Of a stretch of 64,000 nucleotides of DNA, positions 24,572 to 34,117 are shown piece after piece. Origin of the DNA: Scybalomonas sp905214925. Lineage in GTDB: Bacteria; Bacillota; Clostridia; Lachnospirales; Lachnospiraceae. The notes under the pieces were generated by a model that had not been told where the DNA came from, ran no database searches, and worked only from the letters and a program-made list of their open reading frames with translations. The stretch lies in contig CAJMOB010000003.1 in the NCBI GenBank assembly GCA_905214925.1, forward strand, positions 1 through 64,000. The letters run 5' to 3'. The position numbers and the translations under genes are program-made. The stretch's first letter is position 1. The number at the start of each line of letters is the position of its first letter.

Positions 24572-25162
24572 TTATCTAAGTTTCTCTGCCATTAAACGAA
24601 GTGCTTTTCCTCTATGACTAATTTCATTTTTTTCTTCATCGGTTAATTCGGCAGTAGAACAACCTTTTTCTGGTAAAAAGAAAATCGGATCATATCCAAA
24701 TCCATTTTCTCCTCGTTCTTCTGTTCCAATAACGCCTTCAATGGTTCCTTTTGTTGTAACTGTTGTGCCATCTGCAAAAACACCTGCAATCACACAGACA
24801 AAGCGAGCCGTTCTCTCTTCATCTTTTGCATCTTTTAATTTATCAATAATCGCTTGATTTTTAATATGATAAGAAGTATCTTCTCCCATAAATCGAGCGG
24901 AATATACTCCTGGTGCTTTATCTAAATAGTCCACTTCTAGTCCAGAATCATCGGCTAATACAACATCCACATCGTTACAACATTCAAAAACTGCTTTTGC
25001 TTTAATTAACGCATTTTCTTCAAATGTTGTTCCATTTTCTTCAATATCCATATGGATACCAGCTTCTTTCATGGATAAAATTTCATACCCACAATCCTTT
25101 AAAATCATGCGAATTTCTTTCATTTTCCCTGCATTTCCTGTTGCAAACACTAATTTTTTCAT
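24572..25162 (-). CDS. rdgB: XTP/dITP pyrophosphatase
   Basis: A 196-residue Ham1/RdgB protein. Conserved elements FATGNAGKMKEI (start), NGTTFEENALIKA, DDSGLEVDYL, GFGYDPIF and SHRGKAL are all present. It removes hypoxanthine and xanthine nucleoside triphosphates before they enter nucleic acids. It lies between a papain-like protease gene and a metallophosphoesterase gene, all on the minus strand with short gaps. Confidence 0.95.
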   Translation of the reverse strand: MKKLVFATGNAGKMKEIRMILKDCGYEILSMKEAGIHMDIEENGTTFEENALIKAKAVFECCNDVDVVLADDSGLEVDYLDKAPGVYSARFMGEDTSYHIKNQAIIDKLKDAKDEERTARFVCVIAGVFADGTTVTTKGTIEGVIGTEERGENGFGYDPIFFLPEKGCSTAELTDEEKNEISHRGKALRLMAEKLR

Positions 25163-25186
25163 GTATTTCCCTTTCTCTTTCGTCTT

Positions 25187-26857
25187 TTATTTTTGATCCG
25201 TTGTAAATGCTTTTAAGCATACATTTGCCTTTTGTTTTGTCTCTGCCCTCGTCCAATCAATTCCATATAAGCTGAAATATCCCTCTCCATCGGATAATTG
25301 AAAAGTAGAAGTTCGAATATCTCTTTCATATTCAATGGCAATTGGCTGTGTTGCATTTGGTGTATGGATTTTTACCATCACTGCATATCGCTGACCTTGT
25401 TCTAGTGGCAAACTCTCGTTAAAACGTACGGTATAATATCCCGCTTGTTCAAAAGAGCCTTCCGCCATAAAGATTCGCTCTTGTAAAGAATCTTCGGTAT
25501 AAAATTTAGGCACAGCATAAACTTCATATGTGGTATTTGGCATCGTAGCATAAAAAGAGACTGCTTCTAGATTTTCTTTTCCTTTTGCTGTATAAACATT
25601 GGCAAACCATGCATCTTCTCTACCATATCCTAACTGTCCAACCCAACCTAATTCATCAGTTTGATAAATATGATCGAAGTTATCCACATCTCCTGCCTTT
25701 GTATAAACGGCATTGGTGGTCCCAATGATAGAATCATAATAGGAGACATAAAAATAGCCATCGTCTCCAAACTCTGTCCCCCAACTATTTTTACATAGAA
25801 AAGCACCATCTCCTTCTGGAGTTTTTGAGAAATTCTCTTTTGGATAGTTATCATCCCAACCAACAATGATCACATCGTGGTTCGGCTTTAAATTGCCCTC
25901 AAAATAATAAGAAGCGGTTTCTTCGTTGTAATATTGGGACCAACTGCTAGCACTTTTCATAGAAGTAAAAATATTGGTTTCTACTCCACCATAGAGAAAC
26001 ACAGCTCTTTTAATCGCATCATAATCTTTTGATGGCAATAAAATCGCTTCCTCTAAATGCTTTACAGGCGCTAAATATTTTGGCGAATAGCCATCTCCAT
26101 AAGGATCATCTGCTTCTAACACAGGTCCTTTCCAAGAAGCTAAATAAGCAATGGACATATTATATTCTCCACCTTCTTCTTGTGTTAAGTAAAATCCACT
26201 GTGTAAGCTCATATGGTCCGTCGCAAACTGGAGATTTTCTTGTGGCAACAGACTGCTTTCTAATGCTCCAAGTGCTCCAAATGCCCAACAAGTTCCATAG
26301 CGTCCTTGATCTCTTACCGGCGATACTCGTCCCACTTTTCTTGAATCATAACTACTTGGAAGTGCTTGTTCTTTTTGTCCCGCTAACGTAACACGATTCG
26401 TTGCACGATTCCATGAAATCTTATACTGTAAATCTCTTGCTATTTTTTCTAAAGAAATATATGGAATTTCTTCTTTCCATTTCACTTTTTCTTTTTCATA
26501 AGCAATGACTCGATTTCCTCTTTCAATGACAAGTTTACCATCGGGATAAAAACTTGTACTGGCATGGAGTAGTGACTCTAACGCCTTAACAGGATAATAA
26601 AGAACTCCTTCTTTTGATACCCATGGCTCTCCTTCTTCTTCTGTTCCACCTAATAACCACTCTTCTTCTGTCCTGTCTTTTATTTTTACTTGAATCGGCA
26701 CTTCATTGGCATAACGTGAGAAAGAAGCAAGAAACTCTTCTTTGATTCCTGCCTCTTCTTTTTGCTGTCGTAGTTCTCTTTTCCCCTCATTTTGCGGGAA
26801 AAACCATAATATTATGATACAAAATATTCCAACTACATAGACGCTCCATTGTCTCAA
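25187..26857 (-). CDS. membrane-anchored papain-family (C1) cysteine protease
   Basis: A 556-residue exported protease. N-terminal membrane anchor or signal at about 5-22; a copper-amine-oxidase-N-like fold at about 75-160 (VSKEGVLYYPVKALESLL and RVIAYEKEKVKW); the C1 peptidase domain at about 168-390 with oxyanion Gln184, catalytic Cys190 in GTCWAFG, His327 in NHDVIIVGW and Asn357 in KNSWG; and a C-terminal lectin-like beta domain to 556. It acts outside the cell, probably on peptides or surface proteins. It overlaps the upstream rlmL-like gene by four bases (ATGA). Confidence 0.9.
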   Translation of the reverse strand: MRQWSVYVVGIFCIIILWFFPQNEGKRELRQQKEEAGIKEEFLASFSRYANEVPIQVKIKDRTEEEWLLGGTEEEGEPWVSKEGVLYYPVKALESLLHASTSFYPDGKLVIERGNRVIAYEKEKVKWKEEIPYISLEKIARDLQYKISWNRATNRVTLAGQKEQALPSSYDSRKVGRVSPVRDQGRYGTCWAFGALGALESSLLPQENLQFATDHMSLHSGFYLTQEEGGEYNMSIAYLASWKGPVLEADDPYGDGYSPKYLAPVKHLEEAILLPSKDYDAIKRAVFLYGGVETNIFTSMKSASSWSQYYNEETASYYFEGNLKPNHDVIIVGWDDNYPKENFSKTPEGDGAFLCKNSWGTEFGDDGYFYVSYYDSIIGTTNAVYTKAGDVDNFDHIYQTDELGWVGQLGYGREDAWFANVYTAKGKENLEAVSFYATMPNTTYEVYAVPKFYTEDSLQERIFMAEGSFEQAGYYTVRFNESLPLEQGQRYAVMVKIHTPNATQPIAIEYERDIRTSTFQLSDGEGYFSLYGIDWTRAETKQKANVCLKAFTTDQK

Positions 26858-28017
26858 CGATTTTCATTCTCCTTGTTTCTGCGCGGTGGTCTTGGTCCTA
26901 ACCACTGATAATAATAAGTCTTTAACATTCCGTTATAAATCTTTCGATTCTTATCCGCCTGTTTTCCAATATAGCGTTCTGCATCCGTATACGAAGTCAA
27001 AACAAACTTAGACCAAGTATCGAGTCTTGCAAATCCCTCTCCAATTTGTTCATAGAGATCTGGTAACATTTCTTTTTCTTCTAATCGCTCGCCATATGGA
27101 GGGTTTGTAATAATAAATCCATATTTTTTAGGATTGTTTAATTCGCTCACTGGTCGCTCTTGGAAATGAATCAAATGATCCACACCTGCTTCTTTTGCAT
27201 TTTCTCTTGCACATTTTACCATTCTTCCATCGATATCATATCCTTGAATGTTAGTTTCCACATCATAATTCACAAGGTCATTTGCCTCATCCATTCCGCG
27301 ATACCATGCTTTTTTCGGTATGATGTTTGTCCAATCTTCCGCTTGGAAAGAACGATTCATTCCTGGTGCCATATTAGCTGCCATCATAGCTGCCTCAATT
27401 GGAAATGTTCCACTTCCACAAAATGGATCGACTAAAATACGATCGCCTTTCCATGGTGTCAACATAATAAGAGCGGCCGCCAATGTCTCTGTTAATGGCG
27501 CTTTACTCGTTAACTTACGGTATCCTCTTCGATGGAGAGATTCTCCTGATGTATCAAGCCCAACAGTCACTTCATCTTTTAAAATAACAATGCGAACAGG
27601 ATAAGAAGCTCCTGTTTCTGGAAACCACTCCATACGATATTTTTGTTTCATTCGTTCTACCATAGCCTTTTTCACAATAGACTGCACATCTGGTGTACTA
27701 TAAAGTTTACTTTTAATGCTTGTTGCCTTTGTTACCCAAAACTTTGCATCCGCTGGTAAATATTGTTCCCATGGAAGTGCTTTTGTCTTTTCAAATAACT
27801 CTTCAAATGTAGTTGCTTTAAATCTTCCAACTTGGAGCAACACACGTTCTGTCGTTCTTAAAAAGATATTGGCTCTTGCCACCGCATCAGCATCTCCGTA
27901 AAAGCTCACTTTACCATCTTCAACTTTTGCTATTTCATATCCTAAGTCCTGTATTTCCCGTTTCAACATCGCCTCTAGTCCAAAATGACATGGCGCAATT
28001 AATGTAAATTGATTCAT
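26854..28017 (-). CDS. rlmL: THUMP-domain 23S rRNA (guanine-N2)-methyltransferase
   Basis: A 387-residue RlmL/YpsC-like methyltransferase. N-terminal ferredoxin-like and THUMP domain at about 1-160, methyltransferase domain with DPFCGSGTFPIEAA at about 197-210 and the catalytic NPPYGERL motif near 300. It modifies guanosine in 23S rRNA. Shorter than the enterobacterial RlmKL, which carries a second methyltransferase. Terminally overlaps the protease gene. Confidence 0.9.
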   Translation of the reverse strand: MNQFTLIAPCHFGLEAMLKREIQDLGYEIAKVEDGKVSFYGDADAVARANIFLRTTERVLLQVGRFKATTFEELFEKTKALPWEQYLPADAKFWVTKATSIKSKLYSTPDVQSIVKKAMVERMKQKYRMEWFPETGASYPVRIVILKDEVTVGLDTSGESLHRRGYRKLTSKAPLTETLAAALIMLTPWKGDRILVDPFCGSGTFPIEAAMMAANMAPGMNRSFQAEDWTNIIPKKAWYRGMDEANDLVNYDVETNIQGYDIDGRMVKCARENAKEAGVDHLIHFQERPVSELNNPKKYGFIITNPPYGERLEEKEMLPDLYEQIGEGFARLDTWSKFVLTSYTDAERYIGKQADKNRKIYNGMLKTYYYQWLGPRPPRRNKENENR

Positions 28018-28125
28018 ATAATCTCCTAATCTTTCCTATAAGGTTATCTTTCTTATCTTTCTATTGTACGTTTTCTTTAGAATCCTGTCAATTTGCTTTT
28101 GCATTTATCGTTTTTAAAACGATGA

Positions 28126-28178
28126 AAAGTGCACATTGCATATGCTTTAACTCAATTGCTTCTAGCAATGCACACTTT
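28126..28178. repeat. hairpin repeat, copy 1
   Basis: Arms AAAGTGCACATTGC and GCAATGCACACTTT (12 of 14 paired) around a loop of about 25 bases. The arms are related to those at 47831-47887, with paired changes in the stem (ATTGC/GCAAT here, GTTGC/GCAAC there). Intergenic, between rlmL and the small rhodanese gene. Confidence 0.65.
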
Positions 28179-28198
28179 GCCTTACCTAGCATATTTTA

Positions 28199-28495
28199 TT
28201 ATTTTACTAAAACCCCTGTATATTGTTGAATTCCACCAACCGTATTTACTACCTGATATCCTCTTTCAAAAAGCCATCGAGAAGCTCTCATACTCCGACT
28301 TCCCATCTCGCAATAAACAACCACTGGTTGATTTTTCCTATAAAAAAATTTTCTTTCCAACTCTTCAAATGGAAGAGAAATCGCTCCTTTTATATGCCCC
28401 TTTTCATATTCTTCTCTTGAACGCAAATCAATTAAAATCGCTCCCATTTCTCTTACTGTTTCTTCTACTTGATTAATGGATATTTGCTCAAACAT
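28199..28495 (-). CDS. single-domain rhodanese
   Basis: A 98-residue rhodanese-like protein with the active-site loop YCEMGSRS and catalytic Cys62. It may carry persulfide sulfur or act in thiol redox. It is transcribed alone, back to back with the TetR gene to its right. Partner unknown. Confidence 0.9.
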   Translation of the reverse strand: MFEQISINQVEETVREMGAILIDLRSREEYEKGHIKGAISLPFEELERKFFYRKNQPVVVYCEMGSRSMRASRWLFERGYQVVNTVGGIQQYTGVLVK

Positions 28496-28722
28496 AAAGC
28501 TCTCCTTTCTATTCTTATGTCCCTCACTTTTATTATATTCTTAATTTTCAAAAAAGAAACTAAGTCTTACTTGTACTATGTTGATTAAACAGTGTTTTTT
28601 CATTATAATAAGTAAAATAATATCCAAAGAACCGAGTCTTCTTGTTTTCTGCATCCATTTCCCAAGAATAATTTTCTTAAATTAGCAAAACTTATACATA
28701 ATAGAAATAAAGGAGTGTCATT

Positions 28723-29298
28723 ATGGAACAAAATCTTGATCGTCGTATCCGACGAACAAAAAATCTTTTAAAATCTGGTCTTTTTGATTTAATGGAACAA
28801 AAAAGTATTAATGAAATTACAATAAAAGAACTGACAGAACGAGTGGATATTAATCGTGGAACATTTTATCTTCATTATAAGGATATTTTTGAATTACTAG
28901 AAGATATTGAACTAGAATTAATGGAAGAATTAAAAGAAGTATGCCAAAAGATACCATCCGAACAAGTAACAAAGGATTCTCCTTTCCCTTTTTTAACGGA
29001 TATTTTTATTTTTCTTGGCAAACATGCAAAAGAAGCTACTATTTTATTAGGTCCTCATGGCGATCCTGCTTTTGTCGTTCAAGTAAAAGAAATGATAAAA
29101 GCCCGCTGTATCAATGATTGGATGTCTCTTTATAAAAATGCCGATCCCATCTATTATGAATACTTTTATTCTTTTATTGTAGAAGGCTGTATCGGACTTT
29201 TTAAAACATGGTTAGCGACTGGACAGCAACAGACGCCAAAACAAATGGGACGCATTGCTCTTGAAATGATTTCTGGTGGAATCCACTTGCTTTCTTAA
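28723..29298 (+). CDS. TetR/AcrR-family regulator
   Basis: A 191-residue repressor-type protein. Helix-turn-helix at about 10-58 (FDLMEQKSINEITIKELTERVDINRGTFYLHYKD) and a C-terminal domain of the TetR_C/DhaS-like type common in Firmicutes. Ribosome binding site AAGGAGTG 7 bases before the ATG. No target is adjacent in the same direction; the divergent rhodanese gene is a possible target. A terminator follows about 110 bp downstream. Confidence 0.9.
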   Translation: MEQNLDRRIRRTKNLLKSGLFDLMEQKSINEITIKELTERVDINRGTFYLHYKDIFELLEDIELELMEELKEVCQKIPSEQVTKDSPFPFLTDIFIFLGKHAKEATILLGPHGDPAFVVQVKEMIKARCINDWMSLYKNADPIYYEYFYSFIVEGCIGLFKTWLATGQQQTPKQMGRIALEMISGGIHLLS

Positions 29299-29410
29299 CG
29301 TTCCAAAATTTTTTAATCAGCACAAAATGTATATTACATTGTATTTATCATTGATAATTTTCATTGTTTAATCACAATGTTCTCTTTATTATCCAAACAG
29401 TCTACATAGT

Positions 29411-29445
29411 AAAACAGCCAGATGAGGGAATCATCTGGCTGTTTT
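29411..29445 (+). terminator. terminator of the TetR gene
   Basis: AAACAGCCAGATGA, five-base loop, TCATCTGGCTGTTTT: a strong stem with a short T-run. The next 290 bp to the small Asn-rich ORF are AT-rich and show no recognisable gene or structured RNA. Confidence 0.9.
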
Positions 29446-29736
29446 GAGGGGAGTATAAATAATTAATAAGGGGTTATATCGTATAAGAAGATTATTGAAG
29501 GGTACTTCTCATACACTTATATTATATATTAGAATATCTTAAAATGCAAGGGAATCACATAAAATAATCTTCTGAATTTTTTAACACATTCTTTATTTTT
29601 TCTGATTTTACTTTCCATCTTTTTCCTGTCTTTTGTTTTTCCATTTTTTATTTTTTCTTTCACGCATATTTTTATCCTAAACAGCGAACACTATTTATGT
29701 ATTCAATAACAAAGGAAAACAAAGGAGGTCATTATC

Positions 29737-29934
29737 ATGGCAAAAAATTATCAAAACGAATCAAACAACAAACCAGTTTCTAATTCTAACAAACAGGTGA
29801 ACTCAAACAGAACAACAAATGAAACAGACAAAAATAAGACATCAAATTGCCACAGAGGAAGTTCAACTTCTAAATTAGAAAGCAATAAAACATCAAATAC
29901 TACAATAAACCGTAGTAGCAACTACAACCGCTAA
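29737..29934 (+). CDS. small Asn/Ser/Thr/Lys-rich protein (65 aa)
   Basis: A 65-residue hydrophilic, low-complexity protein: about one fifth Asn, rich in Ser, Thr and Lys, with a single Cys (SNCHRGSS) and almost no hydrophobic residues. It has a strong AAAGGAGG site 9 bases before the ATG and a following terminator, so it is probably expressed. Predicted disordered. No family recognised; small spore-associated proteins of Clostridia can look like this, but that is a guess. Confidence 0.6.
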   Translation: MAKNYQNESNNKPVSNSNKQVNSNRTTNETDKNKTSNCHRGSSTSKLESNKTSNTTINRSSNYNR

Positions 29935-30029
29935 GTTATAAAAACTAACTATTTTATGTAGAAAAACGAAAAGTATTTTTCAAATTTCTCATAAAAAACA
30001 AAACAAAAAGTTTTAACACATTGCTCTTC

Positions 30030-30079
30030 AAAAAAGGTCTTTGGATTCCAATAAAACTTTGAAATCCAAGGACCTTTTT
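30030..30079. terminator. bidirectional terminator between the Asn-rich ORF and truA
   Basis: AAAAGGTC, TTGGATT, loop, AATCCAA, GACCTTTTT with one or two mismatches and T-runs on both strands. It serves the plus-strand small ORF and could end truA transcription. The remaining sequence from 29935 to 30245 is AT-rich and featureless. Confidence 0.8.
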
Positions 30080-30245
30080 CTATATTATTCCTTTTAATTG
30101 GTATTTTATTCCTTATTTTCGTTTTTCATAGTGCGAATAGATATGTGAAATTTTGTTTTTATTTTTACATTTTCTATTCTTTCTTTTCTCCATTAAATTG
30201 GCAATAAATACTAATATTAAATGCTAATGATAACAGACATACAAC

Positions 30246-30983
30246 TTAATACCAAACTTTCATTAAAAAAAGGCCTTGCGCTGGTGCCATCATTCCTGCT
30301 ACTTCTCTTCTTTTTGCCTCTAAAATAGTTGGCATCTCCTCTGCTTTTTTCTTTCCTAATCCAACTTCTACTAAAGTACCTGATAAAATTCGAACCATAT
30401 TCATTAAAAATCCATCCCCAATAAAAGAAAGTGTAACATAGTTTCCTTGTTTCGTTAACTTAATTTTTTCTACCGTTCTTACCGTGGACTTCTTCATCTT
30501 TTTATTGCCACAAAAACTTTTAAAATCATGGGTTCCTTCTAAATAAGAAATTGCCTTTTCCATTTCTTCTATTTTAAGTTCTTCTCCTAAATGCCAAATA
30601 TAATTTCTTTCAAAAACAGGATTTTCCTTTCCTAAATAAATGCGATAATCATATTGTTTTTTCTTTGCATTTAATCGGCTATGAAATCTTTCTTTTTCTT
30701 CCTCTACCGCCACAATTCCAATATCCTTTGGCAAATATTGTTGCATATATTCTGCAATTTTCTCTAACGATAGACTCGTATTCGTTCGAAAATTAGCCAC
30801 TTGTCCTATGGCATGAACGCCAGAATCCGTTCTACCAGAACCAGAAATTTCTATTTCTTCTCCTGTCATTTTACTTAAAAGCTGTTCTAACTTCCCTTGA
30901 ATCGTATTTTCTGTATTTCCTTGCTTTTGCCACCCATTATAACGAGTGCCGTCATAACGAATGATTAATTTTATATTTCTCAT
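30246..30983 (-). CDS. truA: tRNA pseudouridine(38-40) synthase
   Basis: A 245-residue TruA. The catalytic aspartate is in SGSGRTDSGVHAIGQ at about 48-62, the start NIKLIIRYDGTRYNGWQKQ is typical and the C-terminal MVRILSGTLVEVG element is present. It makes pseudouridine at positions 38-40 of the anticodon stem-loop. Own ribosome binding site AAGGATAGG. It is separated from the SPFH gene by a 115-bp hairpin element. Confidence 0.95.
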   Translation of the reverse strand: MRNIKLIIRYDGTRYNGWQKQGNTENTIQGKLEQLLSKMTGEEIEISGSGRTDSGVHAIGQVANFRTNTSLSLEKIAEYMQQYLPKDIGIVAVEEEKERFHSRLNAKKKQYDYRIYLGKENPVFERNYIWHLGEELKIEEMEKAISYLEGTHDFKSFCGNKKMKKSTVRTVEKIKLTKQGNYVTLSFIGDGFLMNMVRILSGTLVEVGLGKKKAEEMPTILEAKRREVAGMMAPAQGLFLMKVWY

Positions 30984-31048
30984 TTTTCCTATCCTTTTTT
31001 ATTTCTTATACAATGGACAACGTTCCATTTTCTTTTCTAGACGATGCA

Positions 31049-31163
31049 ATGTTAAAAAAGACGTATGATAACAGCCCCTCACTAAAGGCTCGCCTATGCT
31101 TTTGCTAAAAAATCACTTGTTCCGATTTCTCACATAGGAATTTTTGCTTATTACAATACGTCT
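31049..31163. repeat. 115-bp imperfect palindrome between SPFH gene and truA
   Basis: Outer arms AAAAGACGTAT and ATACGTCTTTT, with inner complementary parts CCTATG and CATAGG. On the minus strand the right arm ends in TTTTTT, so it may end transcription of the nfeD-SPFH pair. Its inner segment CCTATGTGAGAAATC resembles CCTGTGTGAGAAATC in the licT leader (12193-12210), hinting at a dispersed family. Confidence 0.6.
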
Positions 31164-31186
31164 TTTCTATCTTACTTTATTATTTT

Positions 31187-32158
31187 TTATTTTTCAATTT
31201 TTGTAACAGCTTCTTTTTTCTCTCCCTCATCCAAAGCTCCTACTTCTGTCAAGGATTTTACAAGACCTGCAATTCCTTGAATTTCTGATGGAATAATAAT
31301 CTTTGTTGCCTTTCCATCTGCGGCTTTTCCAAATGCCTCTAAACTCTTTAATTGTAAAACCGCATTGTTTGGATCGGCTTCTTTTAAGAAGCGAAGACCA
31401 TCGGCTGTCGCTTTTTGAATATCTAAAATCGCCTGTGCCTGACCTTCTGCCTCACGGATTGTAGCTTCTTTTTCCGCCTCAGCTCGAAGGATCGCTGCTT
31501 GCTTATCCGCTTCTGCTTCTAAGATCAGAGATTCCTTTTTCCCTTCTGCTCGAAGGATCGCTGATTTTTTCTCCCCTTCTGCTCGCAGAATCGCTTCACG
31601 ACGTTCACGTTCTGCCTTCATCTGTTTTTCCATAGCATCTTGAATGGCAGCTGGTGGAATAATATTTTTTAATTCCACACGATTTACTTTAATTCCCCAT
31701 GGATCCGTGGCTATATCTAAAGTGGCACGCATTTTTGTGTTAATCGTCTCTCTTGATGTCAGCGTCTGATCCAATTCTAAATCACCAATAATATTACGAA
31801 GAGTTGTAGCGGTCAAATTTTCAATAGCCATAATCGGATTTTCAACACCATACGCAAATAATTTTGGATCGGTAATCTGATAAAAGACAACCGTATCAAT
31901 TCGCATCGTAACGTTATCCTTTGTAATAACTGGCTGAGGTGCAAAATCGACTACTTGCTCTTTTAATAACACTTTACGAGCAACACGATCGATAAATGGC
32001 ACTTTAAAATGAATTCCAACGGACCAAGTTCCTTGGTAAGCCCCCAATCGTTCAATGACATAAGCCGACGCCTGTGGCACAATTCGTACACAAGAAAGTG
32101 CTGCAATTACGATGATAAAAATAATGAAAATGACAAATGTTGTTGCTAATATTCTCAT
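31187..32158 (-). CDS. SPFH/Band-7 membrane protein (stomatin/QmcA-like)
   Basis: A 323-residue membrane-scaffold protein. N-terminal transmembrane helix at about 4-24, SPFH domain at about 25-185, then an Ala/Glu/Arg-rich coiled coil (repeats of ILRAEGEKKSA type at about 195-245). Start taken at ATG 32158, 9 bases after AGGAGG; a GTG nine bases upstream is an alternative. With the adjacent NfeD protein it forms the standard bacterial stomatin/NfeD pair that organises membrane microdomains or oversees membrane protein quality. Confidence 0.93.
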   Translation of the reverse strand: MRILATTFVIFIIFIIVIAALSCVRIVPQASAYVIERLGAYQGTWSVGIHFKVPFIDRVARKVLLKEQVVDFAPQPVITKDNVTMRIDTVVFYQITDPKLFAYGVENPIMAIENLTATTLRNIIGDLELDQTLTSRETINTKMRATLDIATDPWGIKVNRVELKNIIPPAAIQDAMEKQMKAERERREAILRAEGEKKSAILRAEGKKESLILEAEADKQAAILRAEAEKEATIREAEGQAQAILDIQKATADGLRFLKEADPNNAVLQLKSLEAFGKAADGKATKIIIPSEIQGIAGLVKSLTEVGALDEGEKKEAVTKIEK

Positions 32159-32175
32159 CTTCTTCACCCTCCTTA

Positions 32176-32601
32176 TTATTTTACAATTAATTTCACTCCA
32201 GAAATTTTCTGAACGGTCACCTTTGTTCCTGCTGGAATCACTCTTTCATTATCTTCTGAGCGAGCAGTCCATTCCTGACCATTTAACAAAGCGACTCCTT
32301 CTTCTTTTAAATTATTGATTTCTTCTTTGACAATCGCCTCTTCTCCAACTAAGCTTTCCACATTTGTCTTCACAGTTTTGTTTGTCAAATGCTTTGCTGC
32401 AATTGGTCTTGTAAAGATTAATAATAAGACAGAGACAATTGCAAACAAAATAAGCTGTACTAAGAAATCCAACTGAAAAGCTGCTCCAATTGCTGCAACG
32501 ATAGATCCACCTGCAAACCAAATGCTTGTAAGTCCCAATGTTACAATCTCAATAACAATAAAAATGGCAGCTGCCAGTAACCATAAAAAAACGGCTAGCA
32601 T
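32176..32601 (-). CDS. NfeD-like membrane protein
   Basis: A 141-residue protein with two or three transmembrane segments in residues 1-75 and an OB-fold C-terminal domain (about 85-140, LVGEEAIVKEEINN and ALLNGQEWTARS). Start taken at MLAVFL, after GGAGAGGAGTG; an upstream TTG has no good site. It is 17 bp upstream of the SPFH gene and co-transcribed; NfeD OB-folds interact with their SPFH partners. Confidence 0.9.
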   Translation of the reverse strand: MLAVFLWLLAAAIFIVIEIVTLGLTSIWFAGGSIVAAIGAAFQLDFLVQLILFAIVSVLLLIFTRPIAAKHLTNKTVKTNVESLVGEEAIVKEEINNLKEEGVALLNGQEWTARSEDNERVIPAGTKVTVQKISGVKLIVK

Positions 32602-32787
32602 CTCACTCACTCCTCTCCAATTTGATTTCAAATGCTCCCTTCTAATTTTCTAACAATAAAAAACTTAGTTATCTAGTTTCTTATCCCTTTAGAAGTTTTC
32701 TTTTATTTTACTATACTTCCACCCAAAATACAATTCTTATTCAAATATTATAATAATTCCTCTTTTTTCATATTTTTTTATTTCCTC

Positions 32788-32817
32788 TTGTAACCTTTTC
32801 CCTTTTTTGTTGTAATG
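32788..32817 (+). promoter_or_regulatory. candidate ECF-type promoter of the sigma operon
   Basis: TTGTAACC (32788-32795), a 16-base spacer and GTAATG (32812-32817). The AAC-containing -35 element with 16-base spacing is the pattern of ECF sigma promoters and would allow autoregulation. The -10 element is not a close match to known ones, so this is tentative. Confidence 0.45.
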
Positions 32818-32863
32818 ATTAATAAAGAGAAAAAAAGGCACTTTTTTGAGAGGGGATGATGAT

Positions 32864-33433
32864 TTGAAAGACTATGATGATTCGGATTTAATAAAACTAT
32901 ATGAACAAAGAGAGGAGGAAGCGCTACAAAAAACGGCACAAAAGTATGGGAATTATTGTTATGAGATCGCTTATCAGATTTTAAAACAAAAAGAAGACTG
33001 CGAAGAAGTTTTAAACGATACGTACTTTGCTACATGGAACTCCATTCCACCGAATAAACCAGCTTCTCTAAAATACTATTTAGGAAAAATATGCCGTAAC
33101 TTATCCATTAATCGCTATCACGCTTACCATCGGCAAAAGAGACTTGGCTCTCAGTATGAACTGGCTTTAGAAGAAATCAGTCATTGTATTCCAACGAACA
33201 ACTCACTAGATGCTCAAATGGACTATAAAGAACTGCTCTCTTCCATCGAGTATTTTTTACATACATTAAAAAAAGAGGATGCCAGTTTATTTCTTTTACG
33301 ATATTTTTATTTTAAATCCATAGAAGAACTCTCTCACCTCTTTTCTATCCGAAAAGGTACGATTAAGGTGAGACTTCATCGCATTCGAAAACAATTAAAA
33401 CTATATTTAGAGAAGGAGGGAATTGTGCTATGA
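32864..33433 (+). CDS. ECF-type RNA polymerase sigma factor
   Basis: A sigma-70-family protein of about 189 residues. Region 2 at about 20-75 (AYQILKQKEDCEEVLNDTYFATWNSI) and region 4 at about 120-180 with the helix-turn-helix SIEELSHLFSIRKGTIKVRLHRIRK. Start set at TTG 32864, nine bases after AGGGG; a TTG 18 bases upstream is possible. Its stop overlaps the ATG of the next gene (ATGA), the usual sign of a sigma/anti-sigma pair. Target genes are unknown. Confidence 0.9.
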   Translation: MKDYDDSDLIKLYEQREEEALQKTAQKYGNYCYEIAYQILKQKEDCEEVLNDTYFATWNSIPPNKPASLKYYLGKICRNLSINRYHAYHRQKRLGSQYELALEEISHCIPTNNSLDAQMDYKELLSSIEYFLHTLKKEDASLFLLRYFYFKSIEELSHLFSIRKGTIKVRLHRIRKQLKLYLEKEGIVL

Positions 33434-34101
33434 ACCAAAAGAAAAAACCAAAAAATGAAGAGAGACAAAAAAAAGCGGAAGCATTGCTCACTTCTCTTAG
33501 TGAAATCGATCCCACTTTATTAGAAGAAACGGAACAAATGCTTAGAAAACTAGAACAAAATACCGTTGTTGCAAAAAGAAAAATGAAAAAACGACAAAGA
33601 CATTATCTGGCCTTCGCATTTGCCACTTGTATTCTTCTTTTGCTTCCGCTCTCTCTTCCTTTCCTCTTAAAGACAACTACACTGTTTTCGTTTGAATCGG
33701 AATCCATACAAGATGCAAATCAATCAACCGATACAAGAAAAACAGAAAGTTCCACGAAAGGCGACACAGATTCTCAAAAGAATACGAAAGAGGAAAAACA
33801 ATCTGAAAAAGAGGAAACTGTTACGTTTGTCTTTTATTCCTCTTCTTATCGAGAGGCAACAACAAAGGAGGAAAAACAACTTGGATTTTCCAAAAATGTG
33901 ACACACGATGACTGTTATGAGCAAATAGGAGTCATTACACAGGAAGAAAGCCTGAATAATACGATTTTAGGGGATTTTGTCTCTGAACTCCAACAAGAAG
34001 AGCTCACTCTTTATACAACGAAGCTCTATCCAAATGATACTTCTATTTTAATTGTAAAATCGAAAAACTCCTATTCTCTTTTTTTAAAAGAGGATACATA
34101 A
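33430..34101 (+). CDS. membrane protein, probable anti-sigma factor
   Basis: A 223-residue single-pass membrane protein. Charged cytoplasmic part at 1 to about 56 (KAEALLTSLSEIDPTLLEETEQMLRKLEQN), one transmembrane helix at about 60-82, then a Ser/Thr/Lys/Glu-rich linker (about 90-130) and a small external domain. Translationally coupled to the ECF sigma gene, so I infer that it binds and silences that sigma factor. No anti-sigma family was recognised; the HxxxCxxC zinc motif is absent. Confidence 0.65.
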   Translation: MNQKKKPKNEERQKKAEALLTSLSEIDPTLLEETEQMLRKLEQNTVVAKRKMKKRQRHYLAFAFATCILLLLPLSLPFLLKTTTLFSFESESIQDANQSTDTRKTESSTKGDTDSQKNTKEEKQSEKEETVTFVFYSSSYREATTKEEKQLGFSKNVTHDDCYEQIGVITQEESLNNTILGDFVSELQQEELTLYTTKLYPNDTSILIVKSKNSYSLFLKEDT

Positions 34102-34117
34102 GAAAGGGGCAATTTTT

